Assembly: GCA_036873135.1 (NCBI GenBank)
Contig: JAPTYO010000002.1
Coordinates: 21,850,452 to 21,914,451, forward strand
Reading direction: 5' to 3'
From: Clarkia xantiana subsp. parviflora
Lineage: Eukaryota; Streptophyta; Magnoliopsida; Myrtales; Onagraceae
Length of the DNA stretch: 64,000 bases
Shown here: positions 25,368 to 35,939 of the stretch, one piece after another
Position numbering within the stretch: position 1 is the first letter of the stretch
How the letters are laid out: each line of letters opens with the position of its first letter
Notes under the pieces: model-generated
What the model was told of the DNA's origin: nothing
What the model saw: only the letters and a program-made list of their open reading frames with translations
Database searches by the model: none
Program-made: the position numbers and the translations under genes

Positions 25368-25669
25368 TGTTACGGCCCTGGATTCAGACTACAGAAAACG
25401 AAAGCAGCAATATAGAGTAGATGATAATCTTCTTCCTAATCAACCCTAATCTCAATAGGAGACTAAGATTAATTGTTGGAAGGTGCCCTTTATTATATTC
25501 TTCATGCTCTAATATAGAGATTACAAGAAGCTGTAGGCTATATATTATTTCCTAAAGTTATTGCTAGAATATAGTAATTCCTTAATAAGCTATAACTAAA
25601 AGATGGCAATATGAAATTGCCTTATTTTACTTCCTAGTCCTCCTAGAGTAGACCTGGCCGAACATAACA
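25368..25669 (-). repeat. 3' LTR of the Reina-type element
   Basis: It runs from TGTTACGG to CATAACA on +. It contains the last 14 codons and stop of the gag-pol frame (the TAA lies at 25629-25627). Confidence 0.95.
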
Positions 25670-28600
25670 TCACTCCCCTCCTCCGCTAAGAGCTTGTCCT
25701 CAAGCTCGAACTCGGGAAATGCCTCATATAATTTTTCGGCAACTTCCCAAGTCGCGCTGTCTTCATCATTGTCTGTCCACTTGACCAGAATTTCACGAAC
25801 TCCACCTTTGTTTCTCGCCCGAAGAAGCTTGAGAGGCCGAACAGGAGCCAGCCGACCTTGTAATGTTGGAGGAAGTTCGGTCGCTAGAGCGGTTCGAGTA
25901 CCTTTGTGCGCCTTGAGTAACGAGACATGGAACACATTGTGTATTCGAGCCCCCTCCGGAAGCTCCAACCGGTAAGCCACCTTGCCAATGCGTTCCGTGA
26001 TGACAAACGGTCCGTAGTAGCGTGGAGAAAGCTTTGTCGAGCTGCGGCGTGTCACAGAAAATTGGCGGTACGGTTGTAACTTTACCCATACCCAGTCGCC
26101 GATTGTGAACTCCACTTCGCGGTGTCGGTTGTCGTAGTGCATTTTCATCCGTTGTTGAGCTGCTAACAAGTTGCCCCGGGTTAACTCCAAGAATTCGTCC
26201 CGGCTAGCTAGCAGTTGGTCCACCTGCTCTACCCGTGAGCTGCCCGGGCTGTAGTCCAAGAGGCGAGGTGGATCTCGGCCATAAACGACCTTGAAGGGAG
26301 TTGTCTTCAAACTCGAATGGAAGGAAGTATTGTAGCAAAATTCCACCCATGGCAGGTAAGCGAGCCATTTACGTGGCGCAGCGCCCGTGATGCATCGCAA
26401 ATACATTTCCACCGTGCGGTTAACGACTTCGGTCTGTCCGTCGGCCTGGGGATGGTAAGCCGTGGTGAAACGGATATCCGTGCCGGATAGGCGGAATAGC
26501 TCCCTCCAAAATGTGCTGCGGAAGACCTTGTCTCTATCGGACACTATCGACGTTGGAAACCCATGTAAACGGACTACCTCTCGGAAGAAAACCTGTGCAA
26601 CCGAAATGGCTGTGTATGGATGGCTAAGTCCCATGAAGTGTGCATATTTTGAAAAACGATCTACCACCACGAGTATGACCGTCTTCCCGTCCACTTTTGG
26701 GAGAGCTTCGATGAAGTCCATGGAGACGTCCGCCCAAACCTGGGAAGGCACGGGCAGAGGCTGGAGTAACCCGGCTGGCTGCAGGTTCTCCCACTTGTGG
26801 CGTTGGCATATTTGGCAGTCACGCACCACGTCGCGGACCGTCGTCTTCCAGCCCTTCCAATAAAAATCCCGGCGAATTCGTTCGATCGTCTTTGTGGTCC
26901 CTTCGTGCCCCATCTCGTGGAAGGACAACACTACCTCCTTCACCAGTGGAGAGTCTTCGTGCAGGTAAACTCGCCCCTTGTACAGTATTAGGCCGTCGAG
27001 GATTGCCCATTCCCCCCCTCCCTTACCCGCGCTGATGCGATCCCGTAGGTCGGACAGCATTGGCGTCTGGTCTGCAGCCTTGCGTGCTTGCGCGAGTAGT
27101 TTCGAGCGTTGCACATCGATGGCGAACAGAGCTGGTTCGTCCTCGTCTTGTTCGTTGCCTCGCCTCGATAATGCATCTGCTCCTTTGTTTAGTGCGCCTG
27201 CTCGAAATTCCACCTCAAAATCGTAACCGAGCAATTTGCTTACCCAATGTAGTTGTGGCGAGGTGGTGAGTCGCTGCTCCAATAGGAACTTCAAGCTATA
27301 GTGGTCCGTTTTCACGATGAAGTGACGCCCCCAAAGGTATGGCCGCCAATGGATTATTGCTTTGGCCAACCCGATCAGTTCGCGCTCGTATGCCGCAAGT
27401 TTCAAGTGCCGGTCTGCTAACGGACGGCTGAAATACGCCACCGGGTGCCCCTGTTGTTGCAGAACAGCACCTATACCACGCCCCGAAGCATCACATTCAA
27501 CTATGAAAACAATTGAAAAGTCGGGAAGTGCAAGTACCGGTGATTCAGATAATGCCTTCTTCAGGTTGTCAAAAGCTGTTTGAGTTCCCACCGTCCACTC
27601 GAATTGGTTCTTCCTTAGCAGGTTTGTCAAGGGAGCCGCTATTACTCCAAAGTCTTTGATGAACTTCCGATAGTACCCGGCGAGCCCTAAGAACCCGCGG
27701 ACTGCCCGTGCTGTCCCCGGCTGGGGCCATTCTGTTATGGCTGATATTTTTGATTCGTCCACCATCACTCCGCTGTTAGCGATTACGTGGCCGAGATATG
27801 CAATGGACTGTTGTCCGAAAGTACATTTTGACCTCTTCAATAGTAGCTTGTGTGCTCGGATCAAGGAGAAGGCTTCGTGGACGTGTGCGAGGTGCTGTAC
27901 CCACGAATTGCTATAGACGAGTATGTCGTCGAAGAAGACTAGGACGAACTTACGTAATTGGTCCTTGAAGACCTCGTTCATCAAGCCCTGGAAGGTGGAC
28001 GGTGCGTTGGAAAGGCCGAACGGCATCACGAGAAACTCATAGTGGCCGTGGTGTGTTCGGAATGCCGTCTTCTCGATATCGGGTTCAGACATCCGAATTT
28101 GGTGGAAACCGGCCGTTAAATCGAGCTCGGTGAAGAATCGTGCGTCATGTAATTCGTCAAGTAATTCATCCACCACCGGTATTGGGAATTTGTCTTTCAC
28201 TGTTACCTTGTTTAGTTCCCGGTAGTCCACGCAAAACCGCCACGAGCCATCCGTTTTCTTCACCAATAAGACCGGAGACGAGAATGGTGAGGAACTGGGT
28301 CTGATTATACCCGTACGCAGCATCGTCGAGCATTGTTGCTCGATTTCGTTTTTGAGGAGGTGGGGGTATCGGTACGGTCGGACTGCCACCGGGTCAGCCC
28401 CTTGCAACAACCGAATTCGATGGTCGCATTTCCTTGATGGCGGTAACACCGTGGGTGTCGAGAACAAATCAGCAAATTCCAATAACACTTGCTGCAGTCC
28501 CTCCTCCGATGGTGCTGCTAATTCCTTGGTCGCCTGGGTGGTCCCTTGTTCCTCATTTCCGATGCTAAATATCTCTTCTTCTTCGGACCAACCCTCCCAG

Positions 28601-30312
28601 TCATGGCTCGTACCTCCAAGTGCGTTAACCGAAGCCCCCTTTCCAAGTGTCTCTGTTTCCTCTCCTCGCCACGTTATGGTTGCAGCTCCGGAGATGAACT
28701 CCACAGTACGAGTAATGCCATCCCAAATGACCCTTCCTAACGCGTTTAGCCAACGCATTCCGATTACGACATCGAACCCGCTCAAGGCTATGGCGAAGCA
28801 GTCGATCTCGAATTTGTGCCCTTGAATTGTCAAGGGGACCCTACGGCATAGTCCGTCGATCGTGCATTTGCCCCCGTGTGGAAGCGACACAAATTGGCCC
28901 GGCCGCTTTTGTATTGCTAAACCAAGCTTCTCGGCTGTACTAGTGCGGATAAAGTTGTGAGTACTACCGGTATCTAATAACACCCAGCCCGTACCTGAAG
29001 CAATGTCGGCGCGGACTTGGAATGTCGACTTGGTTTTTTCCCCGCTCATGGCACTCAGCGAGAGCTCCCACGTATCTTCCTCGAAACCGTCTCCTTCAGT
29101 CTCATCTTCGTCGTCGATGGGCATGATGTGGAATAGGACTGGTTTGCATTGGTGCCCCGGTGTGTATGCTTCTTCGCAGTTGAAGCACAGACCCCGAGAC
29201 CGTCGTTCTGTCATCTCCGCACTGGTTAATTTTTTCCAGACCGGTTTGGGTGCTCCTGTCTTCGCTGTGCCCCCCTTCTGTTCGCTAGTCCCGCTGCTTT
29301 TCGAACTCGGTGTCGCTACCTTGACGACCTGTTCAGCCTTTCGGTCCGTTCCGGTGTGGCGACCGCCGGGCCAAGGTTGGCGAACCACTGGTGCCAGGTG
29401 GCCTCCGAAGGTCCTCACACGTCGGTCGTCCTCTATTTTGTATTCATTGTCACGAGCGAACTCCATTGCTTCAAAAATCGTTTCAGGCCGCAGGTACTCG
29501 ACCTCCTTCCTCAGCCCATCTGCTAGACCGGCGCAAAATTGCCAGAGTTGTTGTGCTCCGGTCAGTCGGTACTGTCTGCCCAGGCACGCCTCAAATTGGT
29601 CGCAATATGCGTCCACCGATCCTGTCTGCCGTAGGTTTGAGAGTTCTCCGACTGGGTTCACGGCATCGGCCCTTCCGAATCGGCTCTTACAGCTCTTCTT
29701 AAACTCGTCCCAGCCGATATTGTGGTTGGCCAGGCGTCTCAAATTACTCCACCACTGCCGTGCCGCTCCGGTGAGTACGAAGCTCGCTTGTCTTACTCGG
29801 GCGCCGTCGTCGGTCACTCTCTGGTCCAAGAAGTAGTCTTCGCATCTTTGTAGCCATTCCACGGTGTGAGTTGTTCCGTCATAGGTAGGGAACTCCATCT
29901 TGGCCGGGGGTGGTCCCCCTGTTGTCGGAACGGCCGTATCTTCCATGGTCGTTCTGCTTGGGTGTGCCCCGATCTCCCTTACTGGCCAATCCCCGGCCCC
30001 ATCCTTCCGGCGGTGACTTTTGCCGCTGATCGTCGATCTTACTGGCCACGGCCCTCCTTGCTGGTTCGGGAACTCGCCCTCGGTTGCAGATGAGTCTTCT
30101 TGGGTCGGCTGATCCATGGGTGCCTTCCCCTTGTCAATCTGTACCCCTTTTCCTCCGGCGATCCTCTCCACCGTGGCTGCGAGCTCCTCCATGCCATTCC
30201 GAAGTGTATTCTGTTCTTCCTTCAGATTGGTCAGTGCTTGCTCGGTCTTTCCCTGGAACTGCTCCATCCTCTTCATGAATTCGAGCAGAAGCGACTTGGT
30301 CTCGTCATCCAT
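25627..30312 (-). CDS. Gag-Pol polyprotein of the Reina-type chromovirus
   Basis: One uninterrupted frame of 1561 codons; the ATG lies just inside the primer site. Order: coiled-coil start (1-50); retrotransposon gag (about 140-300); CCHC knuckle with C376, C379, H387, C389; aspartic protease DTGS at 447-450; RT (about 640-850) with FFDD at 793-796; RNase H starting at D941 (DASGRG); integrase zinc region with H1132/H1136 and C1166/C1169; integrase core D1199, D1259, E1295 (35-residue D-E spacing, HPQADGQTE); chromodomain about 1494-1540 (REILVKWTDNDEDSATWE). The chromodomain of this group is thought to guide integration. All catalytic residues are present, so the copy looks competent. The C-terminus is encoded by the polypurine tract and the start of the LTR. 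Confidence 0.95.
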   Translation of the reverse strand: MDDETKSLLLEFMKRMEQFQGKTEQALTNLKEEQNTLRNGMEELAATVERIAGGKGVQIDKGKAPMDQPTQEDSSATEGEFPNQQGGPWPVRSTISGKSHRRKDGAGDWPVREIGAHPSRTTMEDTAVPTTGGPPPAKMEFPTYDGTTHTVEWLQRCEDYFLDQRVTDDGARVRQASFVLTGAARQWWSNLRRLANHNIGWDEFKKSCKSRFGRADAVNPVGELSNLRQTGSVDAYCDQFEACLGRQYRLTGAQQLWQFCAGLADGLRKEVEYLRPETIFEAMEFARDNEYKIEDDRRVRTFGGHLAPVVRQPWPGGRHTGTDRKAEQVVKVATPSSKSSGTSEQKGGTAKTGAPKPVWKKLTSAEMTERRSRGLCFNCEEAYTPGHQCKPVLFHIMPIDDEDETEGDGFEEDTWELSLSAMSGEKTKSTFQVRADIASGTGWVLLDTGSTHNFIRTSTAEKLGLAIQKRPGQFVSLPHGGKCTIDGLCRRVPLTIQGHKFEIDCFAIALSGFDVVIGMRWLNALGRVIWDGITRTVEFISGAATITWRGEETETLGKGASVNALGGTSHDWEGWSEEEEIFSIGNEEQGTTQATKELAAPSEEGLQQVLLEFADLFSTPTVLPPSRKCDHRIRLLQGADPVAVRPYRYPHLLKNEIEQQCSTMLRTGIIRPSSSPFSSPVLLVKKTDGSWRFCVDYRELNKVTVKDKFPIPVVDELLDELHDARFFTELDLTAGFHQIRMSEPDIEKTAFRTHHGHYEFLVMPFGLSNAPSTFQGLMNEVFKDQLRKFVLVFFDDILVYSNSWVQHLAHVHEAFSLIRAHKLLLKRSKCTFGQQSIAYLGHVIANSGVMVDESKISAITEWPQPGTARAVRGFLGLAGYYRKFIKDFGVIAAPLTNLLRKNQFEWTVGTQTAFDNLKKALSESPVLALPDFSIVFIVECDASGRGIGAVLQQQGHPVAYFSRPLADRHLKLAAYERELIGLAKAIIHWRPYLWGRHFIVKTDHYSLKFLLEQRLTTSPQLHWVSKLLGYDFEVEFRAGALNKGADALSRRGNEQDEDEPALFAIDVQRSKLLAQARKAADQTPMLSDLRDRISAGKGGGEWAILDGLILYKGRVYLHEDSPLVKEVVLSFHEMGHEGTTKTIERIRRDFYWKGWKTTVRDVVRDCQICQRHKWENLQPAGLLQPLPVPSQVWADVSMDFIEALPKVDGKTVILVVVDRFSKYAHFMGLSHPYTAISVAQVFFREVVRLHGFPTSIVSDRDKVFRSTFWRELFRLSGTDIRFTTAYHPQADGQTEVVNRTVEMYLRCITGAAPRKWLAYLPWVEFCYNTSFHSSLKTTPFKVVYGRDPPRLLDYSPGSSRVEQVDQLLASRDEFLELTRGNLLAAQQRMKMHYDNRHREVEFTIGDWVWVKLQPYRQFSVTRRSSTKLSPRYYGPFVITERIGKVAYRLELPEGARIHNVFHVSLLKAHKGTRTALATELPPTLQGRLAPVRPLKLLRARNKGGVREILVKWTDNDEDSATWEVAEKLYEAFPEFELEDKLLAEEGSDVMFGQVYSRRTRK
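25670..25684 (-). other. Polypurine tract of the Reina-type element
   Basis: Minus GGAGGAGGGGAGTGA abuts the 3' LTR and is translated as part of the gag-pol frame. Confidence 0.8.
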
Positions 30313-30313
30313 A

Positions 30314-30325
30314 GCTCTGATACCA
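30314..30325 (-). other. Primer-binding site, initiator tRNA-Met type
   Basis: Minus TGGTATCAGAGC lies four bases inside the 5' LTR. The gag-pol ATG follows at once, at 30312, so the leader is nearly absent. Confidence 0.9.
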
Positions 30326-30329
30326 AAGT

Positions 30330-30631
30330 TGTTACGGCCCTGGATTCAGACTACAGAAAACGAAAGCAGCAATATAGAGTAGATGATAATCTTCTTCCTA
30401 ATCAACCCTAATCTCAATAGGAGACTAAGATTAATTGTTGGAAGGTGCCCTTTATTATATTCTTCATGCTCTAATATAGAGATTACAAGAAGCTGTAGGC
30501 TATATATTATTTCCTAAAGTTATTGCTAGAATATAGTAATTCCTTAATAAGCTATAACTAAAAGATGGCAATATGAAATTGCCTTATTTTACTTCCTAGT
30601 CCTCCTAGAGTAGACCTGGCCGAACATAACA
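30330..30631 (-). repeat. 5' LTR of the Reina-type element
   Basis: 302 bp, reading the same as the copy at 25368-25669, which implies very recent insertion. It is followed by the target duplication GCCCT. Confidence 0.95.
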
Positions 30632-31247
30632 GCCCTCAAACAACTTGGCATATTTCTACTTCAGAGGGGTCATTCAGAAATAGTTTAGTGATGGGAATTA
30701 GTGTATTGGTAATCATTATGTAGATCAAAGCTACACATAATAGTTATAAAGTACAACTGAATTCATGTTGTTATCTTGTTTTGTTGCAGGTGCGAACCAT
30801 TCTCAACCTATCCTCGAACTTACTACTTCATTCATGTTAACAACGTAGAATCACTTGTAAGAGGTCAGGGTTCAAACAAGAGCAGGTAATTCTATTTCTC
30901 TTAAATTTCTAGTTCTTTACAATACCACGATGACCATTAATAATTAAAAAAAAAAAAACTTGAGCTTTTTTTACGATATTAGTTTTCATTTACTGCATCA
31001 TCTTTTCAACTGCATGCTGTTGAAGAATCATCTGCCTCACAACCGTTAACTGATCTGCATGTGGACTCATTATGCAGATGTAGTCTTGTGCTTTTGATGA
31101 TTGAATTGGATAGGATATTGCGTCCTGCAGGACAGTGCTGATAACTTAAGGGACGAGGCCGAAGTTATTGAGAGAGTAAATAACATAGCTAAAGCTGTGC
31201 GACAATACATGAGGACGCGCCCAAATCAACTAATGGGCAAAATATCT

Positions 31248-32740
31248 TAATAGCAACCAAAAAGTTACGAAAATAGCCATCTTCTTCCCGATCACACCGA
31301 CAGTGCCGAGGTTCCATTATTTCTTTACAATGTACGTCCACTACCATATTTGATAGTAGTTTTTTGTTGCCTTAGTTTTTGGCATCAAATACATAGAATT
31401 TTCCGGTCTCTTGCTTGTTCAAATTATTATGTTTAAACAGATTCAGTAGCAGAAAAGGTTGAAGAACATGGTCTAACATCATGTAAATTAAAGATGGTAT
31501 GGTGCAGCAGAATGGTTTCCTGTCCTTTATTGGTGCAGTCTTATTTTTATTTAAATTAAAAAATTATTGGTTAACCAAGTAGTCTGGCTCCTAACAAGAT
31601 ACGACATAATATTATATCTGATTTTTGAATTTCAATGTTCCTAATGGATGCAAATGATAAAGATTGAGGCAGTAAAAGAAAAGGGGGTAGGCTCTGCTCT
31701 ACATTTATTTTATGTAAAAGCCTAAATGGTGGGTTGAAGCCCAATAGAGTAGGTAGAGAGTTTCACCTTCCTCAAGCCCATTTCAAAGTTTTATTCTTCG
31801 ACAAATAAAATACTCTAAATTTTCCTTTTAAGTTAAAATCTGAAACAGGGAGGGATTTCATGTCGATTTACTGAAGAAATGAATTGTAGATTAAACCCAC
31901 CTTGAGTGCCTTGTCGTATCTTGAATGTTTTATTGGTTTTGAATAAAATTAGAGTTTGTTTGGGAAAAAAATCAGGTATTTCATGCTTTAACTTGATTAT
32001 TATTATTATTATTTTGAGAAATATCACTGATTTTAATGAGTTTGTCTCTAAATTATATTAGGCTGCTGGTGATACTACATTGATGATGTATACGCAGATT
32101 GTTTAAATATAAATTATGCTTATAAATAAATATAAGAATCCGAATATTATGTAACGAAATGAATTATAGTCGCTACTATTATTCCATTAAAATTCACCTA
32201 TTTTAGTTGTTAAGTATGCGTTTGTGCGTAAATTTTGTTGTTATGGTCCAACCAAACAAACCACATTATTAGCATGTGACAAATAAATATTTGTAAAGAT
32301 GATATACTTAAAATAGGAAAAATACAATTTTTTTACACAAAAAAGTGTAAAAAATATATTAAAAAATTGCAAAAAATAGTTTACAATTAGAAAAATATAA
32401 TTTCAAACAAAAATATATTTTTCAATATTTGATTTTTCAGTATAAAAAATATTTTTTTATATTAGAAAATTATAATATACATTTTCTTAACAAATTTTTA
32501 TTTTTCGGGTTCTTTATTTTAGTTTGTTAAATATTTTTATTGACACATGATATTAGCATAACTTAGGTGGCAGTTCGATTTCAGCAATATGTGCTCTATA
32601 AGCATTTTTAACAAGAAAATTAATGATATACTAATATAGTGGTATATTGTAAGAGTCAACACAACTAGTGCATTGAACACCACGACAGAAAATAACAATT
32701 CACAAGGAAAAATCATAATCATCAATCATAATCAAGGTTG
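31248..32740. other. Spacer downstream of the QUA3 pseudogene
   Basis: AT-rich, no coding signal; may hold the old 3' UTR of the pseudogene. Confidence 0.5.
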
Positions 32741-33652
32741 TCAGAATCGTGATCCGGATCGTAGGATTGTACGATCCCTAAGATCCTACAAGGCTAAATC
32801 GACCCGGATCGCTCCTAGGATCGCTGCACTAAGGATCAGAGTAGGATCGAGCGCTGAATCGTAGGATCGTTCATGATCGGTCTAGGATCGTGATCCTAAA
32901 ATATTCTAAGAAAATCATACATAGATTGAGTTTTTATTATTATTTCAACCACTAACTACAAATTGGAGGCTCATTATATTTATTTATGACATAATTTTAA
33001 TTATATTTTAATAATAAAAAATTAATTGGTAAATAGAATATCAAAAACACAAAATTTATATTGTATTTCTTATTCATCTCCATTTATACGTCTCTAATAA
33101 ATCAAGTAACTTTGTTTACTTAGGATACATTAAACATATACATTTCTTATAATTAACTTGATACTTCATACGTTTTTTTGTGATTGAATTCTTATTTTCA
33201 AATTATTTACAAGTAGAAGTTCGACTAATTATAACTTAAATGATCAATGTGATTTGGAATTTAACTTAGATGAATACCATGTATGCTTAACATTTGAAGT
33301 TGATGAAGACTTAAATAGAGTTGATATTATTGTTATAGACAATTATTATTATAATTAGAAGTTTGAACTTTGAACTAATTTAAGGTTATTAGTACTTTAT
33401 TAGACTTGGATGTCTATTTAGAAGTGTATAACTTAATTAATAATATCTAAAATACTTTTGAATACTATTTTGGTGATTTGATATTATATTGAGTAATGTT
33501 TTCAATATAAAAATAAATAAATAAATAAATTATTTTTAATGTAAAATAATTCGTAAAATTTTGTAGGATCGTACGATCCCCGATCCGATCCTACAAACGA
33601 TCTGATCATATCATCAATCGATCCTAGTTAGGATCCCGATCTTTGATCATAA
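32741..33652. mobile_element. Possible DNA transposon remnant rich in GGATCG motifs
   Basis: Both ends are crowded with GGATC and its complement (GTGATCCGGATCGTAGGATTG at 32749-32769; ACGATCCCCGATCCGATCC and TAGGATCCCGATC at the right), with an AT-rich non-coding middle. The outermost 20 bp are only loosely inverted and I found no clear target duplication. It is probably a non-autonomous TIR element, superfamily not determined. Confidence 0.45.
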
Positions 33653-35090
33653 TTGTGAATTTCTGTGATCCAGGTTTCACAATTCATATAAGAATGGATG
33701 ATGATGAAGTTTTTTTTCTTTCTAGTGAAGTGATTTTAGAACCCTTATCACGAGGGCAGTACACTTATATATAATATGTTTATTCAGCAGTTATAAACTG
33801 ATGTAGTACTGATTATAATGAAAGATGAAGTTGAGATAGCAAAAGAAATTGTTTTGATTTTAGAGTTGCAGTGGGAGGGAGCTGCAGCTGCACAAATTTG
33901 ACTAATGCGTCCTTTCCCCTAATAGTATTTCTGATAACGTAGACTAAAGCAACCTCAATATTTCTGGTAACGTAGACTAATTATATGTCTCCATATATAA
34001 ATCTCAAAGTCAGTTCACATCAGTTTGAATTTTGGAGTAGGAAACTTAAATGACAAGTTAAAACATCTATTACTTATGTTGATGTTGATTCATGATTGTG
34101 ATATGAGGCAGAAACACTTTCAGGAAGTACCCTCTCCAATATGATACACCAAACTGTAACTTATAATTATATAATTAGGTTATGTTTAATGAAAAGAAGG
34201 AGACAACCGGACTTTACATTATTATTTTTATTTTTATTATTATTATTGTTATTTTGTGTGAATATAACTGTAACTTTGACTTGGAGCACAAGTCGCACTT
34301 AGAATGTATAAAAAAATCATATTATCTATATAATAATATATATTCAATGAATTTATGAGATTTTTATTTATTTATTCAGGTGAATTTAAAATAAGCACAC
34401 GTAGTTTTTATTTAGAGTTTTTAGGTTTAAATTATAAGAATATTTTTACGATTCTCAGTTTGTTATTTATAGAATGATATGATGCAAGTGGAAGTATAAA
34501 ACAAATATACCAAGTATATTGTCATAAAGTTAATCATGTAATATGGTGGTGTGGTGGTTCAGCTTCATCCATTAATTATAAGTTAGTGGTTCAATTTCCG
34601 CTAGTGACTATTATAATGAAAAAATATTCATGATCAGCACTTTATCCCTTACGAACTACTCCGGATTAGTCTAGATGTAAAGTAAGCATACAGTCGTGAA
34701 AAATAAATAATATATGTTTAGTACGCACGCAAGTTATATAAATTTCACATTTCATTATTCGTCGTGAACTCCTACAATTTTTCAAGAAATCTAATTGAAT
34801 TTGAATTCAATATTCAGATCTAAAATACTATGTCTTTGAATGCCATTTAAAAAAAAATAGTGGTGAATTTAGATTCATCCCACATGTTATGTTCGATTTT
34901 TCTTCTTACGGTTTGAATTTTTTTTCAAGCATACTTATTGAACAACTAGTGCATGTACTGACCCCATCAAGTCGTCAACTAACAATATTAAAAAATTTAA
35001 AACGTAATAACAATATTAAAAAATAAAGTGTAAAATATTATTACAATATCTTAGTAACAAGAGTAAAATATTACAATATTCATGCTATGC
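33653..35090. other. AT-rich spacer, nothing recognised
   Basis: Only short frames and homopolymer or TAA-rich tracts. Confidence 0.5.
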
Positions 35091-35118
35091 TTAGACCATT
35101 TTCAATCGTAGTGTCTAG

Positions 35119-35920
35119 TGTCACGGGCTTGGAGTTTCTCACAACTTATCCTCACCTGTGTGACATTAGCAAGCGCTCAGCCTAACCCTCGATCAAAAGA
35201 ACTCAAAGATGAATATGAATAGAGAATTATTATGTATTGTAATGCTAAGAACTCTTGGGTGAATTACTTTGGAAACTAAGAATAAGCACTTTTTCGAGGG
35301 GGAGACCCGAGATATTTTGTTCCACCACAGAGAATTATTTGATTCTTGCATTTCAAAAAAATTCCACGATACACCAGAACAATCATTTAGAGTATTTAAT
35401 GATTCCTAAAAGAAAACCCAAAATTCGTTTTTTAATGTAAAAACTCTCTAGGAAGGAACTTGGAGAAAACGAAAGGAATGAACTTATACAAATCTTTTTT
35501 GTCGATAACCTCAGACCGATCACTCGAATATTGGTTACACGTGATTGATATCGATCAATACGTAATCGATATCGATCGAAGACCACTTGAAAACGGCTCT
35601 TCTGCTCAGAAACGAAATGTTCCAAATGTTCCTGGAAATTCTTGCTCCAATTGTACCATTTGTATCTATATGCATTAGGATCAAAGAATGAGAGGACCTC
35701 TATATATACAAATGGGGAATGCTCTCCAAGAAAGCTTTACATTTAATTGGGAGACACATATGACAAGGGGAATATTCTAAGCACATTCTCTAATACAACG
35801 AACCTAGACGGATACGTCGAATTGAGATTCCTTGAGACTTCACCCTCCTTGGTTACCATAGTTGGATGGATTCCTGCCATATGGAGCTGATCATTGGGTG
35901 TACGCTCCAGGCCCGTGACA
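35119..35920 (-). repeat. 3' LTR of the chromovirus, 802 bp
   Basis: Inverted ends TGTCACGGGC/GCCCGTGACA. Relative to the other LTR it has about 410 extra bp (about 35272-35680) between GGGTGAATTAC and AGAATGAGAGGACC. The extra part contains ATCGATATCGAT palindromic motifs. Insertion here or deletion in the partner cannot be told apart. Confidence 0.85.
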
Positions 35921-35939
35921 TTCTCACCCACCAAATTCC

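Larger units (their letters stand above)
25368..30631 (-). mobile_element. Intact Reina-type chromovirus (Ty3/gypsy), 5.26 kb, very young
   Basis: The LTRs at 25368-25669 and 30330-30631 are both 302 bp and look identical base for base. The 5 bp target duplication GCCCT lies at 25363-25367 and 30632-30636. The minus-strand layout is 5' LTR, tRNA-iMet primer site, a single long gag-pol frame, polypurine tract and 3' LTR. Small size, short LTRs and a C-terminal chromodomain fit the Reina clade. The insertion is in an intron of the QUA3-like pseudogene, in reverse orientation. With no LTR difference and an open frame it may still be able to move. Confidence 0.93.
23970..31247 (+). pseudogene. 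QUA3: QUASIMODO3/PMT13-like methyltransferase pseudogene
   Basis: Exon remnants with preserved splice sites: 23970-24173, 24252-24461, 24547-24808, 24961-25332, 30790-30885 and 31078-31247. Recognisable blocks in order: [51 protein letters not shown] (frame +1), FIEVDRLLR.GGYLVISGPP, IPKWPERLTTAPERTTV, the second SAM motif ([24 protein letters not shown]), [13 protein letters not shown], then EPFSTYPRTY and IELDRILRPAG. This wording fits Arabidopsis At4g00740 (QUA3), a Golgi homogalacturonan methyltransferase, not PMT15. Damage: TGA near 23975, TGA TGA near 24018, a one-base loss near 24270, TAG near 24627, TAG at 25160, and stops in the last exon near 31138. The first exon(s), including the membrane anchor, are missing. 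A Reina element sits in the intron between 25332 and 30790. The multiple lesions mean the gene is dead whatever the insertion did. Confidence 0.9.

Noticed and set aside
29003..29836. 277-codon + frame and other + frames at 25694-30411
   Set aside because: Shadows of the intact minus-strand gag-pol gene with GC-rich codons.
8918..31247. PMT15-like gene and QUA3-like pseudogene as a recent tandem duplication
   Set aside because: They belong to different PMT subgroups by motif wording, and the pair fits the older conserved gene order.
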